This document shows, in pieces, positions 21,061 through 33,499 of a stretch of 64,000 nucleotides of DNA (the first letter of the stretch is position 1; each line of letters opens with the position of its first letter). A model generated the notes under the pieces. That model did not search any database. It saw only the letters and a program-made list of their open reading frames with translations, and was not told the origin of the DNA. The stretch is from Eulemur rufifrons (taxonomy: Eukaryota; Chordata; Mammalia; Primates; Lemuridae): NCBI RefSeq assembly GCF_041146395.1, contig NC_091010.1:46272001-46336000 (forward strand), given 5' to 3'. A program made the position numbers and the translations under genes.

Positions 21061-22050
21061 CCAAAGACCAATTATTAATAGTAGACCCTTAGAACCTTCT
21101 CTGTTGTGATCTCAGCTATTCTCCAGTAAAGAAATAATCCAAAGCTCAATGAGATTCTTTGGGGAATTAGATACTTTACTCTGCTTTAAGAGGACATCAA
21201 ATGAAATATCCATAGTTCAAAGTAACAAACAATAACATATAGAAACCATTGTTTTAGAAAGCCAAAAGACAAGGTAGGAAACTAAATGTGTTTACTGGCT
21301 ACCTCTTTGAAAATATTTTAGTGTGAAATATTATAAAAGGTAAACAAAACATACTTAGCAAGAAAAATGACCATGGAATCAGCCAGTTTAGTAATCTTCA
21401 TCTTCCTTTTTAAACAGTGATAATGTTAACAATATACTCTCCTGAGTTTGGGGGGAAAAAAACAGGCTCATGAATTGCAGTGTTGTGGAAGAAGAATTAG
21501 ACTTGACTCCTATGATTCCAGAAATCAGAACTACTATAAATGCGTAGAAATTTTAAAGGAGGCAGTATATAGCTAAAGGTAAGAACTTGTTTTCAAATGC
21601 ATAACTTTCTAAGTCTGTTCAAAGATGACTGGGCATCTTCATGGTTTGGGAGACCAACCTATCCTAGAAGCACTTCAGCAAAACCTGATTAACAATTTCG
21701 CAGGTTTACTGCAAAGGGAAATCAAGATAGTAGATTGGCATAGACAACCTGTAAGAAGCCATCTAACACCAAAAATCTAGGATTCCTTTCCCATCCTCCA
21801 TCCTACCCCTCACCAGCCAAGAGTCAGTTAAAGATTAATCAAATATTTCAGAATAGACACAAAACCCTTATGAGGATGAATATTAATTGCATAATTTCAG
21901 AATATTGACAACTCAGCAATCATCAGTCATGCTTGACTGAGCTACCACTAGGAGTTGGGAATCTGGACTCCTAAGTATAATGTTCTTCCTTCAATAGAAT
22001 GTTACTTTTCATTAAATTGATCTTTAAAGCCACTTTGGTGTATGTTTTTA
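21061..22050. other. Unannotated unique DNA
   Basis: No recognisable repeat, RNA gene or coding exon. Confidence 0.5.
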
Positions 22051-22200
22051 ATACATATTTTTGAGCGCCTACTTCATGCCAGGCACTGTGCTTAGGTGCG
22101 GTCCTGAACTAAACATAACTTGACATGACATGGAATGAAGCCTCTTTCACTTTAAAGACTCTTACTACCCTAGCAGAGGAAGACAGTGCTAATAAGGAGG
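22050..22200 (+). repeat. L2 3'-end fragment
   Basis: 'tttgagcgcctacttcatgc' followed by 'caggcactgtgcttaggtgc' is one of the most recognisable L2 motifs. Confidence 0.75.
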
Positions 22201-22369
22201 AAACGTAGGAGTAGGCACCTACTTAATAGCTTCCCTGCCTAGGAGGAGCTCCTCACCACCTAACAGTTCATAAAACCCCATAAATAAGAATCCTTTCCCT
22301 TCGTTCTTGAAAGTTTTGTGTTAGATGACTTTTGTTAAAAGCAAATATCCCCTGGGAAGATAAATAACT

Positions 22370-22495
22370 TAAAACTCTAGCAGCTTAATCACTTCCCCTC
22401 TTTGGATTTCAGTTTCCCCACCTGTAAATTAAGGGGTTTTGACCAGATGATCTCTGTGGTCCTCTCTAGCTATGAAAATCTAGGACATACTAGTC
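22370..22495 (+). repeat. MIR3-type SINE
   Basis: 'gatttcagtttccccacctg', 'ggttttgaccagatgatctc' and 'tctctagctatgaaaatcta' follow the 3' part of MIR3. Confidence 0.7.
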
Positions 22496-22499
22496 CTAT

Positions 22500-24060
22500 A
22501 GTGCAGGGATTGGGAGCAGCTTGTGGCTGGGTTTTCAAGGCTGCCTAGAAACAGAGGTTGGAGTCATAAGCAGCCTAAAGTACTTATAGTGATCAACCCT
22601 CTCCTAACTCTGAAGTTATAGGGAAAGATTTAAACATGCCTCCAAGCCTCATGGGCAAATCACTCCCTTAGAGCTGTTGGACAACCTTTGGCTAATAAAG
22701 ATTAAACAAATAAATATAAAAAATGGTTCTATCCAGCATCCTAAGAGGCCAATTTGCTGTTAATGGTGGCGTTTAGGCCCTAAAAGGGTATTAACTTACA
22801 GAGTAGTAAAGTCTCCAAACACAGCCCAGAGTTTTAAAAGATGTACAGGTGCCAAAATTAAGGGCCAAATTACCAATCTGTTTTAAATGATGGTCTGGGA
22901 ATGCTCAATATGACAAGGAAAATGTATGACAAATAATATCTTCAATACAAATAAAAAGTTGCTTGAATTTATTAGAGGAAATGGGCTGCCTCTTGGGATG
23001 TCTTTTTTGCCCACTTCCCAAAGAGGTGATTTTTCAAAATCAACGTGAAGACATAGCTAATGCAAAATGACCCTTTAAGCATAAAATAAGCTTATTTTTA
23101 ACTAAAACAGTTTCCATGTCAGCATTTGCCAAACCTTTGGGAACTTAGAAATTTCAAGGAAATGAACATTCTATCAGTATCAATACTAGGTGCTTTCATG
23201 ATATGCTAAATGCTGCATTATTTAGCATGTGCAAAAACTTTAGACCAGAGTAAAGCTCCGGCTGCCTCTCTATTTACTGACAAGTTTAAAGAATTGCACT
23301 GGCAGCCCTGCTGGATGACAGCAGAATGACTTCCTGTCAAGTAACCTCCATCCTCCAAGGTGACAGGAAATGGGTTTAAACACTGGTAATATCACTAATC
23401 AACTTGAGGGAGCACATGTTCCCAGCCTGCAATTGTGAAGTTTGGTTGCAATGTGTTAGCTGCTTGCTGGGCCATGTGATTCAGCATAATGACAGATGAA
23501 AGGAAAGGTCAGATTTACTAAGTGTTGAAGAGGTGTCATCAGAGTTGCATATTACTTCAAGATGTCCTCCACATTAGAGGCATCTCACATATAAGAGTCA
23601 ATTTCTCCTGCAGAATCCTTCAGTTTCCCAATAACCCTTTATGGAAGCCCCCAAATTTATTTCAACACATGAAGAATTGGACTTTCTCTTATTCCTGATT
23701 GAGACCAAATAATATAAAGGTAATAGTCCTATATTTATACAATCCTACCTTGGTCTTTAAGATAAGTGCATATACATGCATATACTTTCGAGCTTTGACA
23801 AATCCACTCTTTTCAAGTTAAAATAGCCAGATTTTCCTCAAAAGTTCATTCTAGTGCTTCCAGTACCTTGAGGTAGTTTTCCCCCTCTCAAATACAATGG
23901 CGTTTGTATACCTTTCCAAAGAAGCACTATTCATTTTTACACTAAGGAGGGTGTGAGGAAATATAACTTTCCCTTTATTTATAGAATAAGAAGGAACGTT
24001 TGGGATCTTCTCCCAGAGACCATTCATGTTATAGATTCATTTCTTCAGTCATAATTTTTT
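22500..24060. other. Unannotated unique DNA
   Basis: There is no evident transposon for over 1.5 kb, unusual in this window. No long frame or splice-bounded exon was recognised. It could contain conserved noncoding sequence, which cannot be judged from one genome. Confidence 0.5.
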
Positions 24061-24064
24061 TCGT

Positions 24065-24190
24065 AATTATTTTTGAGCACTTACTCTATATAAGGCATTG
24101 TACTAGGAGTTACCATAATGAGTAGAACCAGACATGGTCCCTGATCTCTTGGAGATATTTAATTAAATAATCAAACTTTAAGTAATTTTT
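24065..24190 (+). repeat. L2 fragment
   Basis: 'tttttgagcacttactctat' and 'aaggcattgtactaggagtt' followed by 'gacatggtccctgatctctt' match the L2 3' pattern. Confidence 0.7.
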
Positions 24191-24269
24191 CAAATAAATG
24201 CATAATTCATAAATTAAATACTCATAATTATTAAGTAAATTAATTAACTATTCAATGAATGTATAGTCA

Positions 24270-24400
24270 TTAACTGGGGATGAGTAAATAAACATTGAAA
24301 GGCAAAGTGACTTTCTAAGGTCCCACAGTAAGTCTGTTATAGAAGACTGATCTCTTGGCTCCCAGCTCAGTATTCTTTTACTCTGTACCCCAGTGTTTTT
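24270..24400 (-). repeat. MIR fragment
   Basis: 'aaaggcaaagtgactttcta' and 'aggtcccacagtaagtctgt' resemble the reverse complement of the MIR core. Confidence 0.5.
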
Positions 24401-25180
24401 TGGTGTACTTTCCCTGGACTGAAAGATGATTTGACATTTGATTTCCAAGGTAATTTCACAGTAGTTTCTCCAGAACAGGGCTTTCCAAGTTTTTTTTTTT
24501 TTTACCTCCTACTGTAACTATAAAATTCTTTACTCTTCACTGAGGTATACCCAGAGGAAGGGCAGGGTATGTGTATGTTCGTGTGTTTGTGTGTTGAGGG
24601 GGAGGGGAGGTTACCTAGAGGTGAACATCATAATGGAGGTCTCCTAAGCTTTGGTGAAGAACACACAAGACTATGCTAATGAAAAAAGAAAATAGCAGTG
24701 CTCACTTGGCCTTTCATGATCCCTGCCCTCAAAGAAAAAAAGATGTACCTGGGGACAAGTGAGAGCAGGTATTCTAAGTGATTTTCTAGAATCGCCACCA
24801 GATTTTGTCTTAAATATTAGCTTAAAATGTTAAGTTGGCCCAACTTATAGGGCCAAGGAACAAAGAGACCATGGATATGACCTGGCAAACTACAACAGCT
24901 AACTATGGCAGAGGAGGATGCTTCTCGGCTATGAGAGTAGAACAAGGGCCTTCTGAGGCATTCCCAAAAGTCAAAGTAGCAAGACTGGATAGTCCATTTC
25001 CTTCTTTCCAGATCTTAGAGGACACAGAAGTAAAGAACCTTCAACTATCTGATCTTTCCATTAAAAGCTTTACAGTTTCCTATAAATTATAAAACTTTCT
25101 CCCATAAATATAACTCATCTCACAGCTTAGATTTCTGTCTCCACAGGACAGAAGGAAGCTATTCTTAACACTCAACCTAC
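24401..25180. other. Unannotated unique DNA
   Basis: It includes a short T-run near 24490 and a GT-rich stretch near 24570. An 85-codon frame (24835-25092) has no domain I recognise and no flanking splice context. I do not call it a gene. Confidence 0.45.
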
Positions 25181-25184
25181 AAAT

Positions 25185-25500
25185 CATGTGCCTGATCAAT
25201 ATTTGTTGAATGCATAAATGGGGTGGACAGTGGCATCAATCTGCATTTGTGAACATTAATAATAAGAATTTATTGAGCATTTAATATGTAAGAGATAATG
25301 TGTTAAGGCTATGAATGCACTATCATACTTAATCCCAATAACACTATAAAATAGCTAATATTAATAGTACCATTTCATAGATGACAAAAAAGGAAACTTA
25401 GATATGGTTACTCATCTAACAAAAGACAAGAGCCAGGATTTAAACATAGGTCTGATTCACTTCAAAGCTCATGCTCCTGATCACCATATTTATTGCCTCC
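25185..25500 (-). repeat. MIR/L2 remnants
   Basis: 'atatttgttgaatgcataaa' at 25200 is an L2-type end. 'tagatgacaaaaaaggaaac', 'agagccaggatttaaacata' and 'aaagctcatgctcctgatca' form a reverse MIR at about 25345-25500. Confidence 0.6.
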
Positions 25501-26560
25501 TTGAAGGTCTAGCTAGGACAAGATATAGAGCTTCTTACTAATGGGTCCTACTCTGAATTAATTAGAACACTTTCAGCAGCAAATAACATGAAAAAAGTAA
25601 CAATAACATAACAACACATAAATGTAATATCTTACATAAGAAGACTTGCAGTAAGGTGTTTTTAGGGTTGATTAATTCAGTGGCTCAGTGATATCTTTAA
25701 TGATACAAGTCCTTTCCAATTTCTGCTCTGCTGAACTTAGAGTGCTGGCTTTTATCCTAAGGCTTGTCCCTTAAGAGTAGCAAGATGGCTACAGTAGCTG
25801 CAGGCATCACCTCCTCACAAAGTCTGGATGCAGAAAAGGGGCTGTTTTTCCCAGGGCATTTCTTTTAAAAATGAAGAAATCTTTCTTAAAAGCCCCACAG
25901 TTGACTTCCATTTTTTTACTTCTTTGGCCATTCCCAAACCAATCACTAATAAACAGACTAAAATTACCACGATTGACTTAAAGTAATCAAGATCCACCTA
26001 CCTAAAGTTTGGAAGGAATCAACCTCCCCTAAAACACATAGCTGTCTATTCCTGAAGAAAACCGAGGCCCTTTTATAAAGGAAAGGGGGCAAAAATGGCT
26101 GTTACGTAGGAAACTAATAGTAACAGCCACATACCCAAACCAAATCATAAGTGAAACTAGAAGCTGTATCAACTAAGGCATTTTTCTAACCACTGCCAAA
26201 TACTAGTTGACAAATGCTTTCAAATCTAGTTATGTTCAAAGGCAAAGCAGTAATCAATTCCAATCTTCTAGGCCTTGGGAATAAGAGGAAATTGTAGAAG
26301 CAAACAAAATAATCAGTTTTCCACCCATCTGATGTCAAAGGAAGAAATCCATGGTTTCTTTCTGAGTCTAAAGTCCAGAATTTACAATGTTCTAGAAGCA
26401 GCTCTTATTTATGAAGCCCTTCTTCAATCATTTAATGAACACAAATACAAGCACATATGACATCAACCAAAACAAACCACAGATCACATCCCAGAGATAT
26501 CACATCATGCATTCAGACTGTAAGTGTACAATTTACTAGCACTGTATGCAATTTACTAGC
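25501..26560. other. Unannotated DNA, possibly an undefined ancient repeat
   Basis: 'ttcagcagcaaataacatg', 'agcaagatggctacagtagc' and 'ccattcccaaaccaatcact' recall a common old mammalian interspersed repeat I cannot name. The rest is featureless. Confidence 0.35.
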
Positions 26561-26564
26561 ATAC

Positions 26565-27440
26565 AATGTACTAGGATTCCAATTTCTCCATACACTCATC
26601 AACACTTGTTATTTCCATTTTTAAATTATTGTTATTATGGTCATCCTAGTGGATGTGAAGTGATATTTCATTGGTTTTAACTTGTATTTCTCTAATGACT
26701 AATGATACAAAGCATATTTTCATGTGCTTGTTATTTTTTGTTTTATTTTATTTTTTACAAGTGGTTGTCTTTTGGTTTCTTTCCAGTAGACCAACCTTAT
26801 AAATCACTGGTAGTTTTGTGACTTCAAGATTCAAGATCTTAAAACAAACAAATTTTTTAAAAATCTGTTCTTCACATACCCTCTACCTTTAGATTAAGTT
26901 GTTTTTATCTCAGTCAAAATGGTAAGATCACACATTCCAGCACTTCCCTCAGTCTCTTGCTTTTCTTTGATGTATGTCCAGAAAGGGACTAACCAAATAC
27001 AAAGAAAAAGCTGCAAGAAACCAGAGATCTAAAAAGCCAAAGAGCAGATTTGGTTGGGAAGAAAAGTAGGAATGGGGAAAAATATGGAATCTATCAACTA
27101 AGATGAGTATGGAAGAATAGACATGTTCCAGTCTATGTCTCTATTTTAAATCTCTGTATAGTTTCATTGATGTATAATATAATCAATATATAACAAACAG
27201 CACATATTTAAAATATACAATTTGATAAATTTTAAAACATATATGTGCCTGAGAAACCATCACCACAGTCTAGGTAATGAACATATCCATCACCTCTGAA
27301 AGTTTGCTTCTGATCCTTTGTAATGCTACTTTCTTATCTCCAAGAAACCAGTGATCTCATTTCTATTGCTGTAGATTCATTTGTAGTTTGTACAATTTTA
27401 CATAAATTGAATAATTTTCAGTGTAACTTATTTAAATAAT
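26565..27440 (-). mobile_element. Ancient L1M fragments, minus strand
   Basis: 26565-26740 reads as reverse ORF2 3' coding sequence ('gtgaagtgatatttcattgg', 'gtatttctctaatgact'). 27125-27440 reads as an inverted L1M 3'UTR ('aaaccatcaccacagtctag', 'ggtaatgaacatatccatca'). The stretch 26745-27120 between them is not assigned. Confidence 0.6.
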
Positions 27441-27700
27441 TAATTAATTTATCTTAGTAAGTTTTTGCTCCACATATTTTGAAGCTCTGTTGTTATATGT
27501 ACCCAAATTTAGGATCATTGTGTTTTCTTGGTGAATTGATCCTTTTATCATTATATAATACCCCTCTTTATCCCTGGTTATTTTCTTTGCTCGGAAGTCT
27601 CCTTTGGCTGATATTAGTGTAATCTCTCCAGCTTTCTTTTGATGATTGTTTCTACAGTATAACTTTTTCCTTCCTTTTATTTTATTGTGGTAAAAAACAC
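27441..27700 (-). pseudogene. L1 ORF2 endonuclease-region fragment
   Basis: The minus-strand frame contains 'QKKAGEITLISAKGDF' and 'KITRDKEGYYIMIKGSI', characteristic of the AP-endonuclease domain of L1 ORF2. The flanking sequence is out of frame and the catalytic set is incomplete. Confidence 0.75.
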
Positions 27701-29089
27701 ATGACGGAAAATTTACCATACCTATGCTCTTCCTTCATTTCTGATCTTCCAAGTTTCCTTCTGGTGCCATTTCTCTTCTGTCTGAACAGCCTCCTTTAGC
27801 AATTCTTTTAGAAGTGGTCTCCTGGAAATAAACTGCTGTCATCAATCTGAGAATGTCTTTTTTTTTTTTTTTTTTGAGAATGTCTTTATTTCACCTTTAT
27901 TATGAAGGATATTTTGACCTGATATAAAATTTGCAGTTTACAGTTCTTTTCTTTCCGCACTTAAAAAATGGCATTCCATCACTACAGTTGCTGATGAGAA
28001 ATCTGCAGTTACTTGAATTGTAGTTCTCCTATAAATCATTTTCCTCTGGGTGCTCTCAAGATTTTTTCATTGCTTTACATTTTCAGCAGATTGGTTATGA
28101 TGTGTCTGATGTAGATTTCTTTTGCGTTTATACTATTTGGAGTTCTGTGAGCCTCTTGAATTTACAGGTTTATGTCTTTCAGCAAATTTGGTAAGTGTCA
28201 GATACCTGAATGCCTGTACTGTGCTTTTCCTCCTCTCTCTCTCTCTAAAGCACTGATAACACAAGTATTAGATCTTTTGACCCTGGAGACCTGTTAAATT
28301 ATTTTTCAATCTTTTTTCTCTCTGTTGTTCAGATTAGATAGTTTATCTTGACCTATCTTCACATTCCCTGACACTTTCATCTGTCATCTCCACTCTCCTA
28401 CTAAAACTCTGGCATTATTTTTTTTATTTCAGTTATTATACTTTTCAGTTTTAAAATTTCCATTTGCTTCTCCTTTATATTTCCCACTTCTTTACTGAGA
28501 TAGTCTATGAATTCCATTTGTTTTAAGAGTGTTCACCTTTATTTGTTGGGGCATTATTATAGTAACTACCTTAGAGTCTTTGTCAGATAATTCCAACATC
28601 TGTATCACCTTGTTTTTTGCATCTGTTGTCTGTTTTATCCAACACAAGTTGAGCTCTTTCTCACTTTTTATATGCCATAAAATTTTGGATAATAAATTGG
28701 ACATTTTGAATAGTATGAAGACTCTGGATCTTGTTCAATCCTATGGAAAATATTGATATTTTTATTTTAGGCACTCTATTCAGATGAATTCAGGCCATAA
28801 ATTCAAATCAGCCTTCCTTGGGCTATAGTCTCAATGACAGTTCTATTTTCAAAGTTTTAATAGTGCCATTTAAATATGTTATGTATTTGTGTCCCCCACC
28901 CCCAGCACTGGATCAGTGGTCTATCTCTTAGTTGAATTTTCAAAGTTTTTCATATGGTGTTTTGGATGCGAGCCATGCTTGCCCAGCTCAGAATGAGCCC
29001 TGGAGTGCATAAACAACTGAGTCACTTTCACAGGCTCCTCCCACTTAGAACCAGTCTGATTTTTTTGATGCTTACTTTTTAGTTTTGTT
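27701..29089 (-). mobile_element. Ancient L1/HAL1-like 5' half, part 1
   Basis: Minus-strand, T-rich on the plus strand, with sequence typical of the 5' half of old L1/HAL1 elements. Examples are 'gagaatgtctttatttcacc', 'ttgctgatgagaaatctgca' and 'ttggttatgatgtgtctg'. A T-run at 27860-27880 separates a short exact direct repeat, 'gagaatgtcttt', on its two sides, suggesting slippage or a tiny insertion. Confidence 0.6.
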
Positions 29090-29785
29090 AAAAGGTCCCA
29101 AAACAATAAATGTTGGCATGGATCCGGAGAGATAAGAACACTCATACACTGCTAGTGGGACTGCAAACTAGTACAACCTCTACGGAAAGCAATATGGAGA
29201 TACCTCAAAGCAATACAAGTAGAACTACTGTTTGATCCAGCAATCACATTACTGGGCATCAACCCAAAAGAACAAAAGACAGTCTATAAAAAAGACATCT
29301 GCACTCGAATGTTTATAGCAGCACAATTCACAATTGCAAAGATGTGGAAACAACCCAAGTGCCCTTCAATACATGAGTGGATTAATAAAATGTGGTATAT
29401 GTATACCATGGAGTTCTACTCAGCCACAAAAAACAATGGTGATCTAGCACCTCTTGTATTATCCTGGATAGAGCTGGAACCCATTCTACTAAGTGAAGTA
29501 TCCCAAGAATGGAAAAACAAGTACCACATGTACTCACCATCAAATTGGTTTTAACTGATCAACACTTAAGTGCATATATAGTAGTAATATTAATCGGGTG
29601 TCGGGCAGATGGGACTGGGGGAAAGGGGATGGGTATATACATACCTAATGGGTGTGTTTTGCACTCTCTGGGAGAATAGACATGCTTGAAGCTCTGCCTC
29701 AGGTGGGGTAAGGGCAATATACTCAACCTAAACATTTGTACCCCCATAATATGCTGAAATTTAAAAAAAAATTTAAAAAAATAAA
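29090..29785 (+). mobile_element. Young L1, 5' truncated
   Basis: It starts in ORF2 at 'gtcccaaaacaataaatg' and continues through 'cactcatacactgctagtg', 'gtataccatggagttctact', the family 3'UTR ('gtgtcgggcagatgggac') and an A-rich end. A 3' frame from 29309 contains 'MFIAAQFTIAKMWKQPKC' and 'YMYTMEFYSA' and ends at a stop near 29552. It is nested in the minus-strand ancient element. A weak flank match ('aaaaggtcc' / 'agaaggacc') may be the target duplication but is confounded by L1 sequence. Confidence 0.9.
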
Positions 29786-30405
29786 GAAGGACCAGAGCAA
29801 CATTTAGCCTAATACTGACTTTGTCACACCAACAAGGGAATATCCTTTTTGGTAATTTATCCAATGTCCCATTAATTATTAATATGAGGTTTTCCACTCT
29901 ATCTGGTGAGAATATAAACTATTCCCAGACCTGTGCAAAACCCACAGATTGTTCCCTCTGCTTATTTTGGGTGGAAGTTCTCTGGCCTCAGATAGTTTCA
30001 TTACATACAATGCAGGTCAGTAATCATCCAAAGACTCAATGGGGACCCTCTGAATATCTCTTAAGCTCTCTCTCTGTGTAGCTGTGAACTCTCTAGCCAC
30101 TTTGGTTTCCCTGGACTCCTAGTTCCATCTCCTCATTTCAGGAAAACCACTGGGCTCAGCCTTGGTTCTACACTGAGGTCTGCCCACTCACTCTAAACAG
30201 TGAGATGGTACAACTGTAAAGTTTATTTTGTTTGTTTCCTCTCTCTCAGAGATCACTGTCCTGTACTGCCTAATGTGCTTTCTTCAAACCCGTTATTTCA
30301 CATATTTTGTCCAGTATTGTAGATGTTTCAGATGGGAAGGTAAATTCAGTCTCTACTACACTACTGTGGTCAGAAGCATAAGTCCTCAGTATCTTTTAAT
30401 AGCAA
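29786..30405 (-). mobile_element. Ancient L1/HAL1-like 5' half, part 2
   Basis: This continues the older element beyond the young L1. It ends near 'agatgggaaggtaaattcag', 'tctactacactactgtggtc', which resembles the first bases of HAL1/L1 5' regions in reverse. Confidence 0.5.
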
Positions 30406-32471
30406 GCTCTAGGTTCTGGCCATGAAAAATGATAATATGTAAAAGAAGGTCAAGAATGACAGTGAACTGAGGTCAAAATGTTAGGTATCCAGATAACTGT
30501 GTTCTAAAGTGCAATATAACAGAAAAATAAGGTGAAGTCACAAAAAAAGCTAGAGTAAATCCAAAATAGCAGCTGAGGTCAGCAAAGATTCAGGAAGAAA
30601 AAGAAGATAAGAAGGTATGGACTTTCAATGAGAAAATGACAGATTAATGATCTGGAAAAGGTCCCCAGTACAACGATTGCTCTCTGAGGACAAGGATTTT
30701 AGCTTAGTTACTGATGTATGAGCTAGACACTGTTTCTCAGTGCTCAATAAACATTTGAGTTGAACAAATATTTGTTGAATGAAAACAGGTAAGGCTAACC
30801 CCTCATTCCCTATGAAAAAATGGAAATGGAGGAATGAAGGTTACATGGAGAAGACCTATCTGATTTTATATGAAAGCTTGTTTTTGGGTAATTTGAACAG
30901 CTGAAGGGGAAAATAAGAATGTTTTCAATAAGAAGGAATTTACCCATAATAGGACAAGATAACTTGAAAGAATCTTCATTTCTCCCTTAACTTCCCAAAG
31001 GCTAAGAGGGAATAATAATTTCTAGGATGTTTTTCAATTATATGATGAACTCAGAGCTAACATACAGTAGTTGAATTTTCTCATTCTTTGTTCTAAGGTG
31101 ACCAAGGAGACTAATGCACTGTTTTGTTTTAAATAGTCTAGTTCTTTGGAACTTCAATATCAAATACATGAAACCAGTATGTTAGAGATAAACATACATT
31201 AATATAAAATAAAAGGCAGAATACGAACACTGAAAACAAATCACCAAAAGCTGATTTTCAAGTGTGAAGAATTTTCTGTGTGTGGGCACATGTCCATAGT
31301 CCTAATTTTTCTACTCCAATATTAATCTCTCATAACCCTATGTAACATCTCCTGACAACCTAAATTTTATACTAGGTCTTAAAGGAATGAAAAATATCAG
31401 AAATTCCCTATCCCAAGGAGTTGATAAATATTCAAATCTCCATAATACATGGCACAGTCTTCTCTGTGAGACAGACAGACAAATTCCTTCCTATTCAGAG
31501 AGAATAAGAGGATGTTGCACATAAGAAGATAGAATTTTGCCTGGGATTTGAAAAATACTTGAACTTTCAATAGGCTAAAATGGACCTGTGTCATTACTTC
31601 TTGAGGTAGATGGGAGAGAATTCTAAGTAGAGGGAGGAATTCCAAGTAAAGGAAAAGATACTAGTTGTGAGGACCAGAAAATAACCAGTTTTGATAATAT
31701 TTATATTATTACAGAGTAATATAAGGAAACAAAGCAGAAAATGTTGAGAAAGTCCTCAAATACAATTATAAACAGTTTATACTTAAGTCAGTAGGTTCAT
31801 CTGTAAGGTAAATGTGGCATATCACAATGAAAAAGGAACTGGCTCAGCACTTTTTAGGCTTATGTCAAACATGCCAGAAATTCAAATCTGGCAAGCTATT
31901 GGTGACTTTTATTCCTGGAATTTCCACTACCTTAAGCTTGAGAACAATCACAATATTCACAAAATATGCATGAATCAATCCAGGCTTTTAGTTTTAGTTT
32001 GAATGTCTACATCAATCACACCACATATATCTCGCTCAAGTATAAGCACAATAATCTTAATCTCCACTTGTCACATCATAAATATGCCATTTTAAAGGGG
32101 TTTTTCACAGATACTGCTGAATGTTTGGAGCACATCAGTAAGAAAGTGAGAAACAGCTGTCGTATCTAGATTCAGCAGACACATATTTGCACATAGGGCA
32201 ATGTTTAGCAACCTGTGTCATTACTTCTTGAGATCATGAGGTCCCCTTCTGTTCACTCACTGCTTAAGGAAAGAGGTAAGAAAAAAAAAATCACCAAATA
32301 AGAAATTACAGGTCCATTAAAGCAGAAAATCACACCTTTATTCAATTATTAAAACTTAACACTGTTCAAAATGAATTCCATGAAACCCTAAGGATTCCAC
32401 TGAAGTACTTGAAGATCCCCACATACTTCCTCCCCTATCCCTTTCAAATTCATGTTTATATATTAGTTTAA
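30406..32471. other. Mostly unique DNA with an L2 end
   Basis: About 30680-30785 ends 'gctcaataaacatttgagtt', 'atatttgttgaatg', an L2-type 3' terminus in plus orientation. The remaining roughly 1.9 kb shows no recognisable element or gene. Confidence 0.5.
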
Positions 32472-32798
32472 AAAAACCTATAGTGGCCATGCATGGTGGC
32501 TCACACCTGCAATTCTAGCACTCTGGGACGATGAGGTGGGAGGACTGCTTGAGCTGAGGAGTTTGAGATAAGCCTGAGCAAGAGTGAGACCCCATCTCTA
32601 TCAAAAGTAGAAAAATTAGCCGGCTACTGTGGTACATGCCTGTAGTCCCAGCTACTTGGGAGGCTGAGGCAGGAGGATCACTTGAGCCCAGGAGTTTGAA
32701 GTTGTAGTAAGCTATGATGCCATTGCACTCTACCTGGGAAAACAGAGCGAGACTCCGTCTCAAAAAAAAAAAAAAAAAGAAAGAAAAACCTATAGTGG
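32472..32798 (+). mobile_element. Alu, including TSD copies
   Basis: The exact 15-bp duplication 'aaaaacctatagtgg' lies at 32472-32486 and 32784-32798. The body starts 'ccatgcatggtggctcacac' and has both arms. It ends 'gagactccgtctc' and an A-tail with 'gaaag'. It lacks the extra inter-arm linker seen in the two strepsirrhine-type Alus, so it is a different subfamily. Confidence 0.95.
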
Positions 32799-32830
32799 AC
32801 TAACACAGAAAATAGAATTATTTTGATACA

Positions 32831-33356
32831 TGTATTAGTTTTCTATTGCTGCTATAATAAATTGCCACAAACTTAGTAGCTTAAACAATACAAAGCTTTT
32901 TATCTGACATAAATGAAAGTAAGAAGTGTGAAATCAGTGTCACTGGGGTAAAATCAAGGTGTTAGAAGGGCTGCATTTCTTTCTGGAAGCTCTAGGGAAG
33001 AGTCCATTTCCTTTCCTTTTCCATCTTCTAGAAGCTGTCCACATTTCTTGGCTCATAATGCCCTTCCTCCATCTTCAAAACCAGCAACAAGTCAAGTCCT
33101 TCTCACATCACAACTCATCTCTCTAACTTCCTCTTCTGCCTTGGTCTTCTGCTTTTAAGGATCCTTGTGATTACACTAGGTCTCTCTGGACAATCCAAAA
33201 TAATACCCCTATTTTAAGGTCAATTGATTAACAATCTTAATTCCATCCAGCCTAAGTTCCCCTTTTCCATATAAGGTAACATATTCACAGGTTCCCAGGA
33301 ATCAGGACATGGATATCTTGGTGGGGTGGGGTTATATTATTCTACCTACTACAACA
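32831..33356 (-). mobile_element. MLT1-type LTR (ERVL-MaLR)
   Basis: 'tgtattagttttctattgctg', 'ccacaaacttagtagctta', 'aaatcaaggtgttagaaggg' and 'ataaggtaacatattcacag' through 'tctacctactacaaca' form a full-length reverse MLT1-like LTR. It has the TG...CA ends expected of LTRs in inverted reading. No internal MaLR sequence is attached. Confidence 0.85.
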
Positions 33357-33499
33357 CTTAAGTTTCAGAAAAGCATGTTAGAAAACAACAAAGAGCATGA
33401 ATTTGATTAAAAATATGTATTTCATATACATGAATAGGAAAAGGTCTAGAAAGATATGTAAAAATATGGTTTTCACCAGGTGGTGGAATGGTGTTTTAT

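Noticed and set aside
24835..25092. 85-codon frame in repeat-poor DNA
   Set aside because: No domain, signal, splice context or codon pattern supports it. Its length is within chance expectation.
26561..30405. Single intact L1 on the minus strand
   Set aside because: The order of 3'UTR-like, ORF2 C-terminal and endonuclease pieces is not collinear, so at least two elements or rearrangements are involved.
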